Shown here in pieces: positions 9,420 to 18,007 of a DNA stretch of 64,000 nt (position 1 is its first letter; each line of letters begins with the position of its first letter). The stretch is from Lentisphaeria bacterium (lineage in GTDB: Bacteria > Verrucomicrobiota > Lentisphaeria > Victivallales > Victivallaceae), in the NCBI GenBank assembly GCA_017456285.1, contig JAFTJQ010000029.1, forward strand, positions 1 to 64,000, written 5' to 3'. A program made the translations under genes and the position numbers. A model generated the notes under the pieces. The model made no database searches. It was not told the DNA's origin and saw only the letters and a program-made list of their open reading frames with translations.

Positions 9420-9447
9420 TTGAAAACTTGTATTCTTGTATTATATT
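9420..9447 (+). promoter_or_regulatory. gntR promoter with operator in the spacer
   Basis: TTGAAA (9420-9425), a 16-bp spacer and TATATT (9442-9447). The spacer contains the second TTGTATTCTTGTA copy (9428-9440), so a bound regulator would block RNA polymerase. This suggests autorepression (inference). Confidence 0.65.
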
Positions 9448-9476
9448 TATCGAAGAAACAAAAGCAGGAGATTATC

Positions 9477-10496
9477 ATGTGGAACAAAACTAAAGAATTA
9501 GAAAATTTTTTAATCAATGAGTTTTTGAGCGGCAAATATACCCCAAATACCAAAATTCCGTCGAGAAATCAATTAGCAACCCGCCATAATTGCTCCAGAA
9601 CCGTTGTCGAAAGAGCAATTAAATCACTAACTCAACAAGGATATATCAAAAGCACCAAGGGCAGCGGCACTGTTTTCGTAACTGCACAACCGGATGTTAA
9701 TGAAATCAAAGAAATCAGAACCATATCTCCATATGACATCCGAAGCCATGAATTTTCGCCGTCTTATCTTTTTCTGGGTGAAGATCTCTACCAGCAGCCG
9801 CTTCTCTGGTTTCAACCGCAATTTATCAATCGGGATATTGATCGCTTAATCGAGCCAAACGGAGCAATCGTTTGGGTAATGCCGAGTTACGAACATATCT
9901 ATTATTTGAATTATCTGAAAAGTCACAACGTCCCATTATTATTGATAAATCGTAACTACGAGGGCTTTGATTATATTCGTACCGATCCCTATTCAAGTAT
10001 CCATGAGGGGTTATCATGGTTAATGATTGAGGGTGGACGGGATATTGCCTTTGTCAGCAGAGAAGCAACTTCAAGCAAGCCATATTTGCATGACCGAATC
10101 ATTGCTTTTTATCAATCCTGTACAGACTTGGGAGCTAATTTACAAAGCAAATGGAACTTTGTGCGTCCGTTTAAGGACATTCCCGATGAAATTGCCGAAA
10201 TCGGACGAAAACTTTTCGGCGGGCACAAAAAAGCGAAAGCAATTTTCGTGCTTGAAGTCGATTTGGTACTGCCGTTAATTACTTGTGCCAAAAATTATAA
10301 TTTGCAGGCAGGGAAAGATTTCAAAATTCTGACATTCGACTTTATCCAATCGCTTGCCAAATACCCCGGAGTCGGCATGATGCAGCAGCCATACGACTTG
10401 TACAAAAGCGAGATAAAAAACTATATTGAACATTGCAATGCTAAAAAAACTACTCCATTTAAAATATCCCTCAAAACCAATTTAATTATTGAATAA
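9477..10496 (+). CDS. GntR family transcriptional regulator of the uronate operon
   Basis: 339 residues. The N-terminal winged helix-turn-helix (about 1-70) has the GntR pattern: G-KYTPNTKIPSRNQLA, then SRTVVERAIKSL and a GSGTVF wing. The C-terminal region (about 90-335) resembles the LacI-type sugar-sensing domain. I chose the ATG at 9477 because GCAGGAG at 9464-9470 is a good ribosome binding site. An upstream in-frame extension to 9330 would run through the promoter and operators. It is divergent from the uxuA operon and most likely controls it in response to a sugar acid (inference). Confidence 0.85.
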   Translation: MWNKTKELENFLINEFLSGKYTPNTKIPSRNQLATRHNCSRTVVERAIKSLTQQGYIKSTKGSGTVFVTAQPDVNEIKEIRTISPYDIRSHEFSPSYLFLGEDLYQQPLLWFQPQFINRDIDRLIEPNGAIVWVMPSYEHIYYLNYLKSHNVPLLLINRNYEGFDYIRTDPYSSIHEGLSWLMIEGGRDIAFVSREATSSKPYLHDRIIAFYQSCTDLGANLQSKWNFVRPFKDIPDEIAEIGRKLFGGHKKAKAIFVLEVDLVLPLITCAKNYNLQAGKDFKILTFDFIQSLAKYPGVGMMQQPYDLYKSEIKNYIEHCNAKKTTPFKISLKTNLIIE

Positions 10497-10529
10497 TCTT
10501 TTTAACAACTTTAATATTAAGAACTTAAA

Positions 10530-10573
10530 ACAAAAAAACAGGATTGAGCAAAGAAATTTACTCAATCCTGTTT
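10530..10573 (-). terminator. Rho-independent terminator of leuCD
   Basis: Perfect 13-bp stem (AAACAGGATTGAG at 10536-10548 paired with 10561-10573), followed on the minus strand by a run of seven T. It lies between convergent genes and may also slow plus-strand transcription. Confidence 0.85.
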
Positions 10574-10595
10574 GATTAATCAAAAATATCTAAAA

Positions 10596-11120
10596 TTAAT
10601 ATTTTTTGTCCGCATATTCAACCCAGCCCCCGGCTTTGACTAATTCAAGGTCAAAAGGTCCGATGGTGAATTGATATTCTTTAGTAACTTCGCTGTTTTT
10701 GATGATGAACTTCAAATTTTCAAGTTCAGTTTCACAAGTTGCTTCGCTTCCTGCAAAAGTATCAAAAATATCTGCAATCTGCTCTTGAGTTAAACTGATT
10801 GCCATCATTCCGCAGTTAAACATATTCTGGCGGAAAATACGGGCAAAATTCTCTGCAATTACCAAATTAATGTTGTTACAGCCGAGAACCCACGGAGCAT
10901 GCTCGCGGGAAGAACCGCAACCGAAGTTGGCACGGGTAACAATTACCGCTTTGCCCTCAATATCTTTTTTGGGGTCAAATCCTGCCAAAGAGAGGTCTTC
11001 GAGACAGTACGGCTTCAAAGCCTCTTTGGTAAGTTCGGTAAGATATTTAGCCGGAATAATCTCATCAGTATTAATATCTGAACGGTCAAGAAATAAAATT
11101 TTACCACTAAAATTTTTCAT
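10596..11120 (-). CDS. leuD: 3-isopropylmalate dehydratase small subunit
   Basis: Swivel domain of isopropylmalate isomerase, 174 residues, which pairs with LeuC to convert 2- to 3-isopropylmalate in leucine synthesis. Visible marks are DRSDINTDEIIPA near the N-terminus, the substrate-specifying YL-T loop (KYLTE), and NFGCGSSREHAPW near 65-78. The length fits the short (LeuD2/archaeal) type found in many anaerobes. It starts 23 bases after leuC and ends just before a strong terminator. A homoaconitase or methylmalate-type small subunit is possible but less likely. Confidence 0.92.
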   Translation of the reverse strand: MKNFSGKILFLDRSDINTDEIIPAKYLTELTKEALKPYCLEDLSLAGFDPKKDIEGKAVIVTRANFGCGSSREHAPWVLGCNNINLVIAENFARIFRQNMFNCGMMAISLTQEQIADIFDTFAGSEATCETELENLKFIIKNSEVTKEYQFTIGPFDLELVKAGGWVEYADKKY

Positions 11121-11143
11121 AATATATCAAATCTCCCAAATTC

Positions 11144-12430
11144 TTATTTTTTGTACAAAGGTGAGTTGGTAATAACACCGGCAATCGCAGTTGCCGCGGC
11201 ACTGGCAGGACTCATCAAGTGAACCATACCGCCTTTACCCATGCGTCCGTTGAAGTTGCGGTTAGTGGTTGAAGCACAGCTCTCACCATTAGCGAGAACG
11301 CCGTTACTCATACCCAAGCAAGCACCGCAAGTCGGATTAGTTACACAGAAGCCTGCTTCCATGAAAATCTCAATAATTCCCTCGGCGAGAGCCTGCTTAT
11401 AAATTTTCGGAGTAGCAGGAGATACAATTGCACGAACATTCGGGCTGATTTTGTTACCCTTAAGCACTGAAGCAGCCACTCTCAAGTCCTCAATACGTCC
11501 ATTAGTACATGAACCGATGTAGATCTGATTAACCGGAGTTCCGGTCATTTCAGCAACGGTTTTAACTTGATCGGGTTTGTAGCCGAAAGTAACCATCGGC
11601 TCAAGTTCAGCAACATTGATGTCAATAACTTTTTCGTAAACAGCATCTGCATCAGGCAGGAATTTAGAGTATTCAGCCAAAGCCGCTTCTTTAGAGGCAA
11701 ATTCATCCTTGATAAAATCCCAGAGATAATCAACTGTAACCATATCAGGATAGCAAATACCGCAGGTACCGCCCGCTTCAATCGCCATGTTGCAAAGGGT
11801 CATACGGCTTTCCATGCTCATTGCGGCAACAGTTTCGCCTGCAAATTCGATTACACGGTCAGTTGCACCATTTACGGTCAACATTTTAATGACATAAAGA
11901 ATAACGTCTTTAGCGTACACGCCTTCAGGAAGTTTGCCGTTGATATTAATTTTAATAGTTTCAGGGTCACGCATTGAGCAGACGCCCTTCAAAATACCAA
12001 CTTCGAGGTCAGTAGTACCGACACCTGCGGCAAAAGCACCGAAAGCACCGTGAGTACAGGTGTGAGAATCGCCCATAATCACAGTAAAACCGGGACGAAC
12101 AAAACCCTTTTCCGGAAAAATAGCATGACAAACACCATTTGCACCGATGTCAAAAAAGTCCGGAATATTGTGACGTCTCGCCCAATCACGCAAAGTTTTG
12201 CCCTGCTCGGCAGTTTTTGAATCTTTTGCTGGGGTAACGTGGTCAATAACTGCCTTGATTTTAGAGGGGTCAAATACACGATCTTTGCCGATAGCTACGA
12301 GGTCATTAAGCGCAATCGGGGTTGTGATTTCGTGACAGAAAACTCTGTCCAAACTTAAAATTGAAACTCCTTCGGCAGGAGAATCAATACGGTGTGCGTC
12401 AAAAATTTTTTGAACTGTTGTTTTTCCCAT
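11144..12430 (-). CDS. leuC: 3-isopropylmalate dehydratase large subunit
   Basis: Aconitase-type iron-sulphur subunit of 428 residues, the shorter form (LeuC2/HacA-like) that goes with a 170-residue LeuD. The three cluster-binding cysteines are in IGSCTNGR (near 303) and PTCGACLG (near 365). HVTPAK near 65 and GDSHTCTHGAFGA near 120 belong to the active site. It is the first gene of leuCD, with a promoter at 12479-12507. Homoaconitase or citramalate-pathway use cannot be excluded from sequence alone. Confidence 0.92.
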   Translation of the reverse strand: MGKTTVQKIFDAHRIDSPAEGVSILSLDRVFCHEITTPIALNDLVAIGKDRVFDPSKIKAVIDHVTPAKDSKTAEQGKTLRDWARRHNIPDFFDIGANGVCHAIFPEKGFVRPGFTVIMGDSHTCTHGAFGAFAAGVGTTDLEVGILKGVCSMRDPETIKININGKLPEGVYAKDVILYVIKMLTVNGATDRVIEFAGETVAAMSMESRMTLCNMAIEAGGTCGICYPDMVTVDYLWDFIKDEFASKEAALAEYSKFLPDADAVYEKVIDINVAELEPMVTFGYKPDQVKTVAEMTGTPVNQIYIGSCTNGRIEDLRVAASVLKGNKISPNVRAIVSPATPKIYKQALAEGIIEIFMEAGFCVTNPTCGACLGMSNGVLANGESCASTTNRNFNGRMGKGGMVHLMSPASAAATAIAGVITNSPLYKK

Positions 12431-12478
12431 TTTTTTATCCTTATCTTAATAAATTAAATAAATAACAAACATTTAAGT

Positions 12479-12507
12479 AATATACTCTCACAATTACAAT
12501 TTTTCAA
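12479..12507 (-). promoter_or_regulatory. leuC promoter
   Basis: On the minus strand TTGAAA (12507-12502), a 17-bp spacer and TATATT (12484-12479), about 50 bases before the leuC ATG. No leader peptide or T-box was seen. Confidence 0.6.
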
Positions 12508-12623
12508 ATTTTTTTCAAATTTATTCTGCAAAATTTCATCAATATCCTCAAAAGCCTAAATTATAAATGGGGACATACGAAACGACATGAAAAATTATTT
12601 TTTATAATAATAAGGCAAAATAT

Positions 12624-12651
12624 TTGAAAATTCACAACTTTATGGTATATT
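12624..12651 (+). promoter_or_regulatory. Promoter of the FKBP gene
   Basis: TTGAAA (12624-12629), 16-bp spacer, TATATT (12646-12651). The leader is about 40 bases, with TAGGAG at about 12681-12686 as ribosome binding site. Confidence 0.65.
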
Positions 12652-12694
12652 AAATTATTAGTTTTTATTAATCAAAAAAATAGGAGTTATTACT

Positions 12695-13321
12695 ATGGCG
12701 GCTTTTAAAAGTGATTTGGAGAATATGAGCTATGCTCTCGGTATGAATATGTGTGAGTATTTGGCTCATTTGCCGATCAAAATTGACACTAATACTTTCG
12801 TTAAGGCTTTTCAGGACTTTGACAATGATAAAAAATTCGAACTTTCAGGAGAGGAATACTCTAAATTTATGAAGATGTTCCAGGAAGAAGCGAAAAAAGC
12901 AAGCGAAAAAGCTATCGCTGAAATCGCAGCAAGAAATGTCGAAATCGAAAAAGAATTTTTAGCTGAAAACAGCAAAAAAGAGGGTGTAAAAACTACTGCA
13001 AGCGGTTTGCAATATGAAGTAATCACCGAGGGTAAAGGCGATAAACCGGCTAAAACTGATGTGGTAAAAGTTCACTACACCGGCATGTTGCTTAATGGTC
13101 AGGTTTTTGATAGTTCAGTTCAGCGTGGCGAGCCTGCTCAATTCGGGTTGAATCAGGTCATTGCAGGTTGGACAGAGGGACTTCAACTGATGACTTGCGG
13201 CAGCAAATACAAATTTTATATCCCTGCTAAACTTGCTTACGGTGAGCGTGGTGCAGGCGAAATGATTCCGCCGTCAGCAACTTTGATTTTTGAAGTTGAG
13301 CTTTTGGATATTGTCAAGTAA
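12695..13321 (+). CDS. FKBP-type peptidyl-prolyl cis-trans isomerase
   Basis: Protein-folding catalyst of 208 residues. A helical FKBP_N-type dimerisation region (about 1-95) is followed by the FKBP domain (about 100-208), with [30 protein letters not shown] and [11 protein letters not shown]. No signal peptide or lipobox is present, so it looks cytoplasmic, unlike Mip or FkpA. Its stop overlaps the next start (TAATG at 13319-13323), giving translational coupling with the flavoprotein gene. Confidence 0.9.
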   Translation: MAAFKSDLENMSYALGMNMCEYLAHLPIKIDTNTFVKAFQDFDNDKKFELSGEEYSKFMKMFQEEAKKASEKAIAEIAARNVEIEKEFLAENSKKEGVKTTASGLQYEVITEGKGDKPAKTDVVKVHYTGMLLNGQVFDSSVQRGEPAQFGLNQVIAGWTEGLQLMTCGSKYKFYIPAKLAYGERGAGEMIPPSATLIFEVELLDIVK

Positions 13322-14574
13322 TGAAAAAATGTTTGATTATCGGCGGTGGGGCAGCAGGTTTGATGTGTGCCGCCAAATTGGCAAAGTCGGAACTTCCCGA
13401 CTTGCAAATTACGATAATCGAGCAGAAAGATAATATCGGCTACAAACTGCTTGCCAGCGGTAACGGGAGATGCAATTTAACAAACATTCTCCCGTGCCGT
13501 GAGTTTTGCGAGTATGGTTTTGCGAAATCACAAGCGAGATTTGTTCGCAATGCGATTTATGATTTTTCACCTGCCGAGCAGTTAAATTTTTTTGCTGAAC
13601 ATGGGGTTGAAGCCTCATTGGTTGATGGGTTTCATTATTTTCCGAAGTCGCAAAAAAGTGTTGATATTTTGAATATTTTTAGAGAAATCATCTCTAAAAA
13701 TAACATTCAAATTCTTTATAATCAACAACTTAAATCAATTATCACCGAAAATAATTTAATTAAGTCGGTTGTACTTGATAATCAAGTACTTGAGTGTGAT
13801 TTTTTAATAATTTCCTGCGGTGGAGAGAGTTATCCATTAACCGGCTCAAACGGCAAAATCTTCCCGATTTTACAACAATTGGGTATTTCGCTTATTGACA
13901 GAGTTCCTGCTTTGGTCGGACTGCAAACGGCAAATGAAGCAATCACCGCTTTGGCAGGAAATGTTTTACTAAATGCTTCAGTGTATATTGCAAGTGAACC
14001 GAAATTGATTGACCGGGGGGAATTACTTTTCACTCGTACCGGAGTATCGGGGCCGGCGATATTGGATTTATCGGGGAGAGTAAATAGAGTGCTTCACGAG
14101 GGAGCGGACAAACTTGAAATAGTTATCAACTTAAATTGTGATTACGATAGAGATTTCTGGCATAAATTTTTTGCTGACAAGCGAAAAAATTTCGGCAAAA
14201 AAAGCGTTAGGAATTTATTGCATGAGTTTTTCTTTTTGAATTTAGTTGATTGGCTTTTGGCTGAAAACAACATCAATTTTGAACGAAAAATTTCCGAATT
14301 AACTAAAAAAGAGGAACTCAATTTAGTTGAAAGTTTGACAAACTTAAAATTGGAAATCATCGGTAATGACGGGTTCAAAAAAGCAATCGCAACTGCAGGC
14401 GGAGTTGATTTGAACGAGGTTGATTCAAAAACTTTAGCGGCTAAAAAATTCAATAATCTATTTTTTGCCGGAGAAGTTTTGGATATTGATGGCAGATGCG
14501 GCGGATATAATTTAACTTGGGCATTTGCTTCGGGAGCAAAAGTAGCAACCGAAATAAGAAAGTTGTGTAAATAA
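13321..14574 (+). CDS. NAD(P)/FAD-dependent oxidoreductase, HI0933/YhiN family
   Basis: 417 residues, a normal length. The N-terminal FAD loop GGGAAGLMCA is near 8-17, NGRCNLTN near 50, FTRTGVSGPAILDLSG near 235, and the C-terminal GRCGGYNLTWAFASG closes the FAD site. The family is widespread but its substrate is unknown. It sits second in a three-gene set with one-base TAATG overlaps on both sides, so co-translation with the FKBP and MATE proteins is likely although no functional link is evident. Confidence 0.9.
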   Translation: MKKCLIIGGGAAGLMCAAKLAKSELPDLQITIIEQKDNIGYKLLASGNGRCNLTNILPCREFCEYGFAKSQARFVRNAIYDFSPAEQLNFFAEHGVEASLVDGFHYFPKSQKSVDILNIFREIISKNNIQILYNQQLKSIITENNLIKSVVLDNQVLECDFLIISCGGESYPLTGSNGKIFPILQQLGISLIDRVPALVGLQTANEAITALAGNVLLNASVYIASEPKLIDRGELLFTRTGVSGPAILDLSGRVNRVLHEGADKLEIVINLNCDYDRDFWHKFFADKRKNFGKKSVRNLLHEFFFLNLVDWLLAENNINFERKISELTKKEELNLVESLTNLKLEIIGNDGFKKAIATAGGVDLNEVDSKTLAAKKFNNLFFAGEVLDIDGRCGGYNLTWAFASGAKVATEIRKLCK

Positions 14575-15932
14575 TGCAGAAAAAACAGAAAAAAGCAGGT
14601 AAATATACTGTAGGTTCAATTAAAATTACAATGTTAAAAACTGCCTTTGCTATGCTGGCAGGAACTTTGGCATTGTCAGGATACAATATTGCTGATACTT
14701 ACTTTGTCGGACGCTTGCCGGGAAGTGACGCATTGGCGGCTATGGGTTTTACATTCCCTGTAATTATGCTGGTAGGCTGTCTTTTCAGAGGTGTAGCAAT
14801 CGGCATGGTAACTCCGATGGCACACTCGCTTGGGGCAGGAAAACATATTCGCTCGGCAACTTTGGTTACTTACGGATTTTTGCTGATGCTGACAGTATCA
14901 TTAATTATGATGATATTCGGAATTGCTTTCGGATACAAAATTTTCTCACTTTTCGGGGCAAAAGGTACAACTTTGGAACTGACTATCGGCTACATGAATA
15001 TTTGGTTTTTCGGCTGTGTTACCTCCTCAATGTGTATGGCAGGTAATGACCTGATGATTGCAACCGGTGACAACAAAATTGCCAGTATGATGATGATTAT
15101 CGGCATGGTAATAAATGTGATATTGGATCCGATTTTTATTTTCGGCTGGGGCTTTATCCCTGCAATGGGTGTCAAAGGTGCGGCACTTACGACCGTTTGC
15201 TCGCAATTCATCTGTTCTTTAGTGCTTTGGAAATTAATCATTAAACGGCACCATCTGCTGAATTTCAAAAACTTGGAACTCCGGCAACTTCGCAATGCAT
15301 GGCAAATAATTATTAAATTTGCCATCCCGGCAGTTATCGGAATGCTTTTAATCCCCGTCGGGTCAACCATTCTAACCAGAATCGTAGCACATTTCGGCGA
15401 CATCGCAGTTGCAGCAGTTGCGGCGGTTAATCGCCTTGAGAGTGTGGCTTTCGTAATTCCTATGGCATTGGGGATGACTTTAATGCCGATGATTGCCCAA
15501 AATTACGGTGCAGGACTTTATGAGCGAATTGATGAATGCAGAAGATTTGCGATGCGGTTTGCCTTTGTTTTTTTGATGATGATGGCAGTTATATTCTTTC
15601 TCGTATCAGATTGGGTTGCAGTTAAGTTCTCAACCGAAGCAGAGGTGCAGAAATTGATTGCATTGGGGTTAAAAATTATTCCATGGGGTTTAGCATGGGT
15701 AGAAATTCACCGTTTTTCAGGATTTTTCTATACCGGGACGGGGCATCCGCACAAATCAGCATGGCTTAATGCAATGAGGATAATCGGATTTACCATACCT
15801 TTTTCATTAATTGCACTGCATTATCAATCTATTTTGGGTATTTTCTGGGCAAGATTTTTTGCTGATACACTGTCAGGAGTAATCGGATTTATTTTGGCTC
15901 GCAAGTTAACAAAGGGATTTTTGAAAAAATAA
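14574..15932 (+). CDS. MATE family efflux transporter
   Basis: Multidrug/toxic-compound exporter of 452 residues with about 12 membrane segments and a cytoplasmic N-terminus rich in Lys. MATE marks include NIADTYFVGRLPGSDALAAMGFTFP near 40 and MALGMTLMPMIAQNYGAG near 300. Transport is presumably driven by sodium or protons, and the substrate is unknown. It starts within the stop codon of the upstream flavoprotein gene and is the last gene of its set. No clear terminator was seen in the 200 bases that follow. Confidence 0.88.
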   Translation: MQKKQKKAGKYTVGSIKITMLKTAFAMLAGTLALSGYNIADTYFVGRLPGSDALAAMGFTFPVIMLVGCLFRGVAIGMVTPMAHSLGAGKHIRSATLVTYGFLLMLTVSLIMMIFGIAFGYKIFSLFGAKGTTLELTIGYMNIWFFGCVTSSMCMAGNDLMIATGDNKIASMMMIIGMVINVILDPIFIFGWGFIPAMGVKGAALTTVCSQFICSLVLWKLIIKRHHLLNFKNLELRQLRNAWQIIIKFAIPAVIGMLLIPVGSTILTRIVAHFGDIAVAAVAAVNRLESVAFVIPMALGMTLMPMIAQNYGAGLYERIDECRRFAMRFAFVFLMMMAVIFFLVSDWVAVKFSTEAEVQKLIALGLKIIPWGLAWVEIHRFSGFFYTGTGHPHKSAWLNAMRIIGFTIPFSLIALHYQSILGIFWARFFADTLSGVIGFILARKLTKGFLKK

Positions 15933-16008
15933 ACTCACAAATTTTCAAGGTTTCGGCAAAAAATCCATATCTCAACGCGTCTAATTTAATTTTTTTTGCA
16001 AAAAACTA

Positions 16009-16036
16009 TTGACAATTTAAAATCTTGTGCTATACT
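16009..16036 (+). promoter_or_regulatory. Near-consensus promoter of a pseudopilin gene
   Basis: TTGACA (16009-16014), a 16-bp spacer, an extended -10 TG at 16028-16029, and TATACT (16031-16036). It is the strongest-looking promoter in the window. The leader of about 90 bases contains a short hairpin (ACTTCA paired with TGAAGT near 16044-16062). Confidence 0.85.
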
Positions 16037-16134
16037 ATTAGTAACTTCACCTTGATTGAAGTAATAACTGTCACTTCAAGTCCTGTGAAAAATAACAAAA
16101 ACAATAAACAAAATGAATAAATGAAAGGAAAATT

Positions 16135-16887
16135 ATGAAAAATTTATTCAAATTCACCCTCATTGAGTTGTTGGTTGTCATTGCAATTATTGCCATTCTC
16201 GCTGGAATGTTGCTCCCCGCTCTCAACAAAGCTCGTGAAAAAGCCCGTGCCGCAAGTTGTATGAGCAACAAAAAACAATCTTTACTTGCAGTTACTATGT
16301 ATTGCCAAGACCACAATGGTAATATTGTCTTGCGTTCTGACTCCACAGATGCTGGCGTGGTTCGTGCAGACAATGGTGATGTTCAAGATTGTGTTACATG
16401 GTTCAACCGCCTTAAAGAAACCGGGTACATGAATACCGCCATTAAAGCTGCACAATGTCCTTCATTACCTAATTTGGGTACAACTGAAGATAAACCTACT
16501 GGTCGTCAGGCACTTTTCGGTATGCCTCGTACTTATAGTCTTTGGACAGGATATTTAGGAGCTTCCGGAGCAACCAAACCCCATGAAAATGATGGTAATA
16601 TTAATATCAATATCTATAATTTCAAAGGCGATCGTATCATTATGGCTGATACCTTCCAAGGTACTAAATGCCAGATTTTTGAATGGCGTTGGGATTCAAA
16701 AGTTACCAATATGGCTACATTCCCGCATGGCGACAAAGCTCCGATGGGCTTTTCCGACGGTCATGCTGAATCAATGGATGCCAAAGCAGTTGCTCAAGAC
16801 TTCAAAGATGCAATCGGTTCATCTGTAACTTTCCATTATTGGAAAGCTGCTTCTACCGGTAATGAAACAAGCGTAACTGCTAACTAA
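16135..16887 (+). CDS. Prepilin-type N-terminal cleavage/methylation protein with H-X9-DG motif
   Basis: 250 residues with a type IV pilin-like leader. The MKNLFK leader is followed by [21 protein letters not shown], with the conserved Glu at position +5. The C-terminal part has the H-X9-DG signature ([12 protein letters not shown] near 201-212). Such proteins are abundant in Planctomycetes and Lentisphaerae and are probably pseudopilins of a type II-like export or surface system; their exact role is unknown. AAAGGAA is the ribosome binding site. The gene is monocistronic, between a strong promoter and a terminator, so the product may be abundant (inference). Confidence 0.88.
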   Translation: MKNLFKFTLIELLVVIAIIAILAGMLLPALNKAREKARAASCMSNKKQSLLAVTMYCQDHNGNIVLRSDSTDAGVVRADNGDVQDCVTWFNRLKETGYMNTAIKAAQCPSLPNLGTTEDKPTGRQALFGMPRTYSLWTGYLGASGATKPHENDGNININIYNFKGDRIIMADTFQGTKCQIFEWRWDSKVTNMATFPHGDKAPMGFSDGHAESMDAKAVAQDFKDAIGSSVTFHYWKAASTGNETSVTAN

Positions 16888-16921
16888 TAGTTCGTTTGAT
16901 ACAGGAATTAAGTTATCGAAA

Positions 16922-16953
16922 GGGTATGGATATTTTTCCATACTCTTTTTTTT
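16922..16953 (+). terminator. Rho-independent terminator of the pseudopilin gene
   Basis: GGGTATGGA (16922-16930) pairs with TCCATACTC (16937-16945), followed by nine T. Confidence 0.85.
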
Positions 16954-16985
16954 TAATTTAATGCGAAAAAAAATTGATAAAAAAT

Positions 16986-17013
16986 TTGAAATTTCAAAAA
17001 AATGTAGTATATT
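16986..17013 (+). promoter_or_regulatory. etfBA promoter
   Basis: TTGAAA (16986-16991), 16-bp spacer, TATATT (17008-17013). The leader carries a GTCGGA/TCCGAC hairpin at about 17060-17086, just before the AAAGGAG ribosome binding site at 17091-17097. Confidence 0.65.
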
Positions 17014-17104
17014 ACTTTTAAGTATATAGTAGATATATATAAAAATTTTAGTATAACCCGTCGGATAAAAAAATTTAATTCCGACAGTACAAAGGAGAAA
17101 AACT

Positions 17105-18001
17105 GTGAGCCAAACTGTTCTTGTTTTTGTAAAGCAGGTTCCGGACACGCAGAATATTACCGGTGATGCTATGACACCGGAGGGTACCGTCAATCGTGCT
17201 GCCCTGCCTGCGATTTTTAACCCGGAAGATTTGAATGCACTTGAGTTGGCACTTCAACTCAAAGACCGCTACGGTGTCAAAGTTGTCGTTGCAACCATGG
17301 GACCGCCGTCAGCAGCAGAAGTATTGCGTAATTCATTATTCCGCGGTGCTGACGAAGCAATCCTTCTCACCGACCGGGCATTTGCCGGTGCAGATACTCT
17401 GGCAACCAGCTTCGCATTAAGCTGCTGTGCTAAAAAAGTCGGCAATTTCGACCTCATCCTCTGCGGACGTCAGGCTATTGACGGTGATACCGCGCAGGTA
17501 GGACCGCAGATTGCTGAAAAATTGAAGATGCCGCAAATCGCTTACGTCGAAGATGTTGTCGAATTGAACGACAAAAAAATCGTCGCTAAACGTGCTATCG
17601 AGGGCGGATATGAAGTTCTTGAGTCTCCGCTCCCCTGTCTTTTGACTGTTATCGATGCTAATGAACCTCGCCCGATGGCAGGCTTGCGTATTATGAAATA
17701 CAAACGTGCCATGACTCCGAGCGAAGTAAATAAAGCTGCTGCAAACGGTGAATATTCTGATTCAGAAGCTATCGCCGCTAAAATTGATGAATTGAAAGCT
17801 AAAAATCTTTTGATTCACGAGTGGTCTGCTGAATACGTTGAAGCTGACCGCAGCCGTATCGGTTTGGCGGGTTCTCCGACCAAAGTTAAAAATATTCAGA
17901 GTGTTGTTCTTACTGCCAGCGAGGCTAAATCTGTCGAGCCGACCGAAGCAGGCATCACTGAACTTATTCATGAGCTTATTGCTGATCACACCTTAGGATA
18001 A
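17105..18001 (+). CDS. etfB: Electron transfer flavoprotein subunit beta
   Basis: Beta subunit of the FAD/AMP electron carrier that takes electrons from acyl-CoA dehydrogenases; 298 residues, some 35 longer than most EtfB. Marks are VFVKQVPDTQ at the start, an AMP-binding segment near 118-128 (CGRQAIDGDTAQVGPQIA), and the recognition-loop region near 190-200 (ANEPRPM). It starts with GTG, chosen because AAAGGAG lies seven bases upstream and no nearby ATG fits. It is followed by etfA six bases later and then an acyl-CoA dehydrogenase. Confidence 0.93.
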   Translation: MSQTVLVFVKQVPDTQNITGDAMTPEGTVNRAALPAIFNPEDLNALELALQLKDRYGVKVVVATMGPPSAAEVLRNSLFRGADEAILLTDRAFAGADTLATSFALSCCAKKVGNFDLILCGRQAIDGDTAQVGPQIAEKLKMPQIAYVEDVVELNDKKIVAKRAIEGGYEVLESPLPCLLTVIDANEPRPMAGLRIMKYKRAMTPSEVNKAAANGEYSDSEAIAAKIDELKAKNLLIHEWSAEYVEADRSRIGLAGSPTKVKNIQSVVLTASEAKSVEPTEAGITELIHELIADHTLG

Positions 18002-18007
18002 AATATT

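Noticed and set aside
9330..9476. Upstream extension of the GntR protein
   Set aside because: The added residues are encoded by promoter and operator DNA, and ATG 9477 has a good ribosome binding site.
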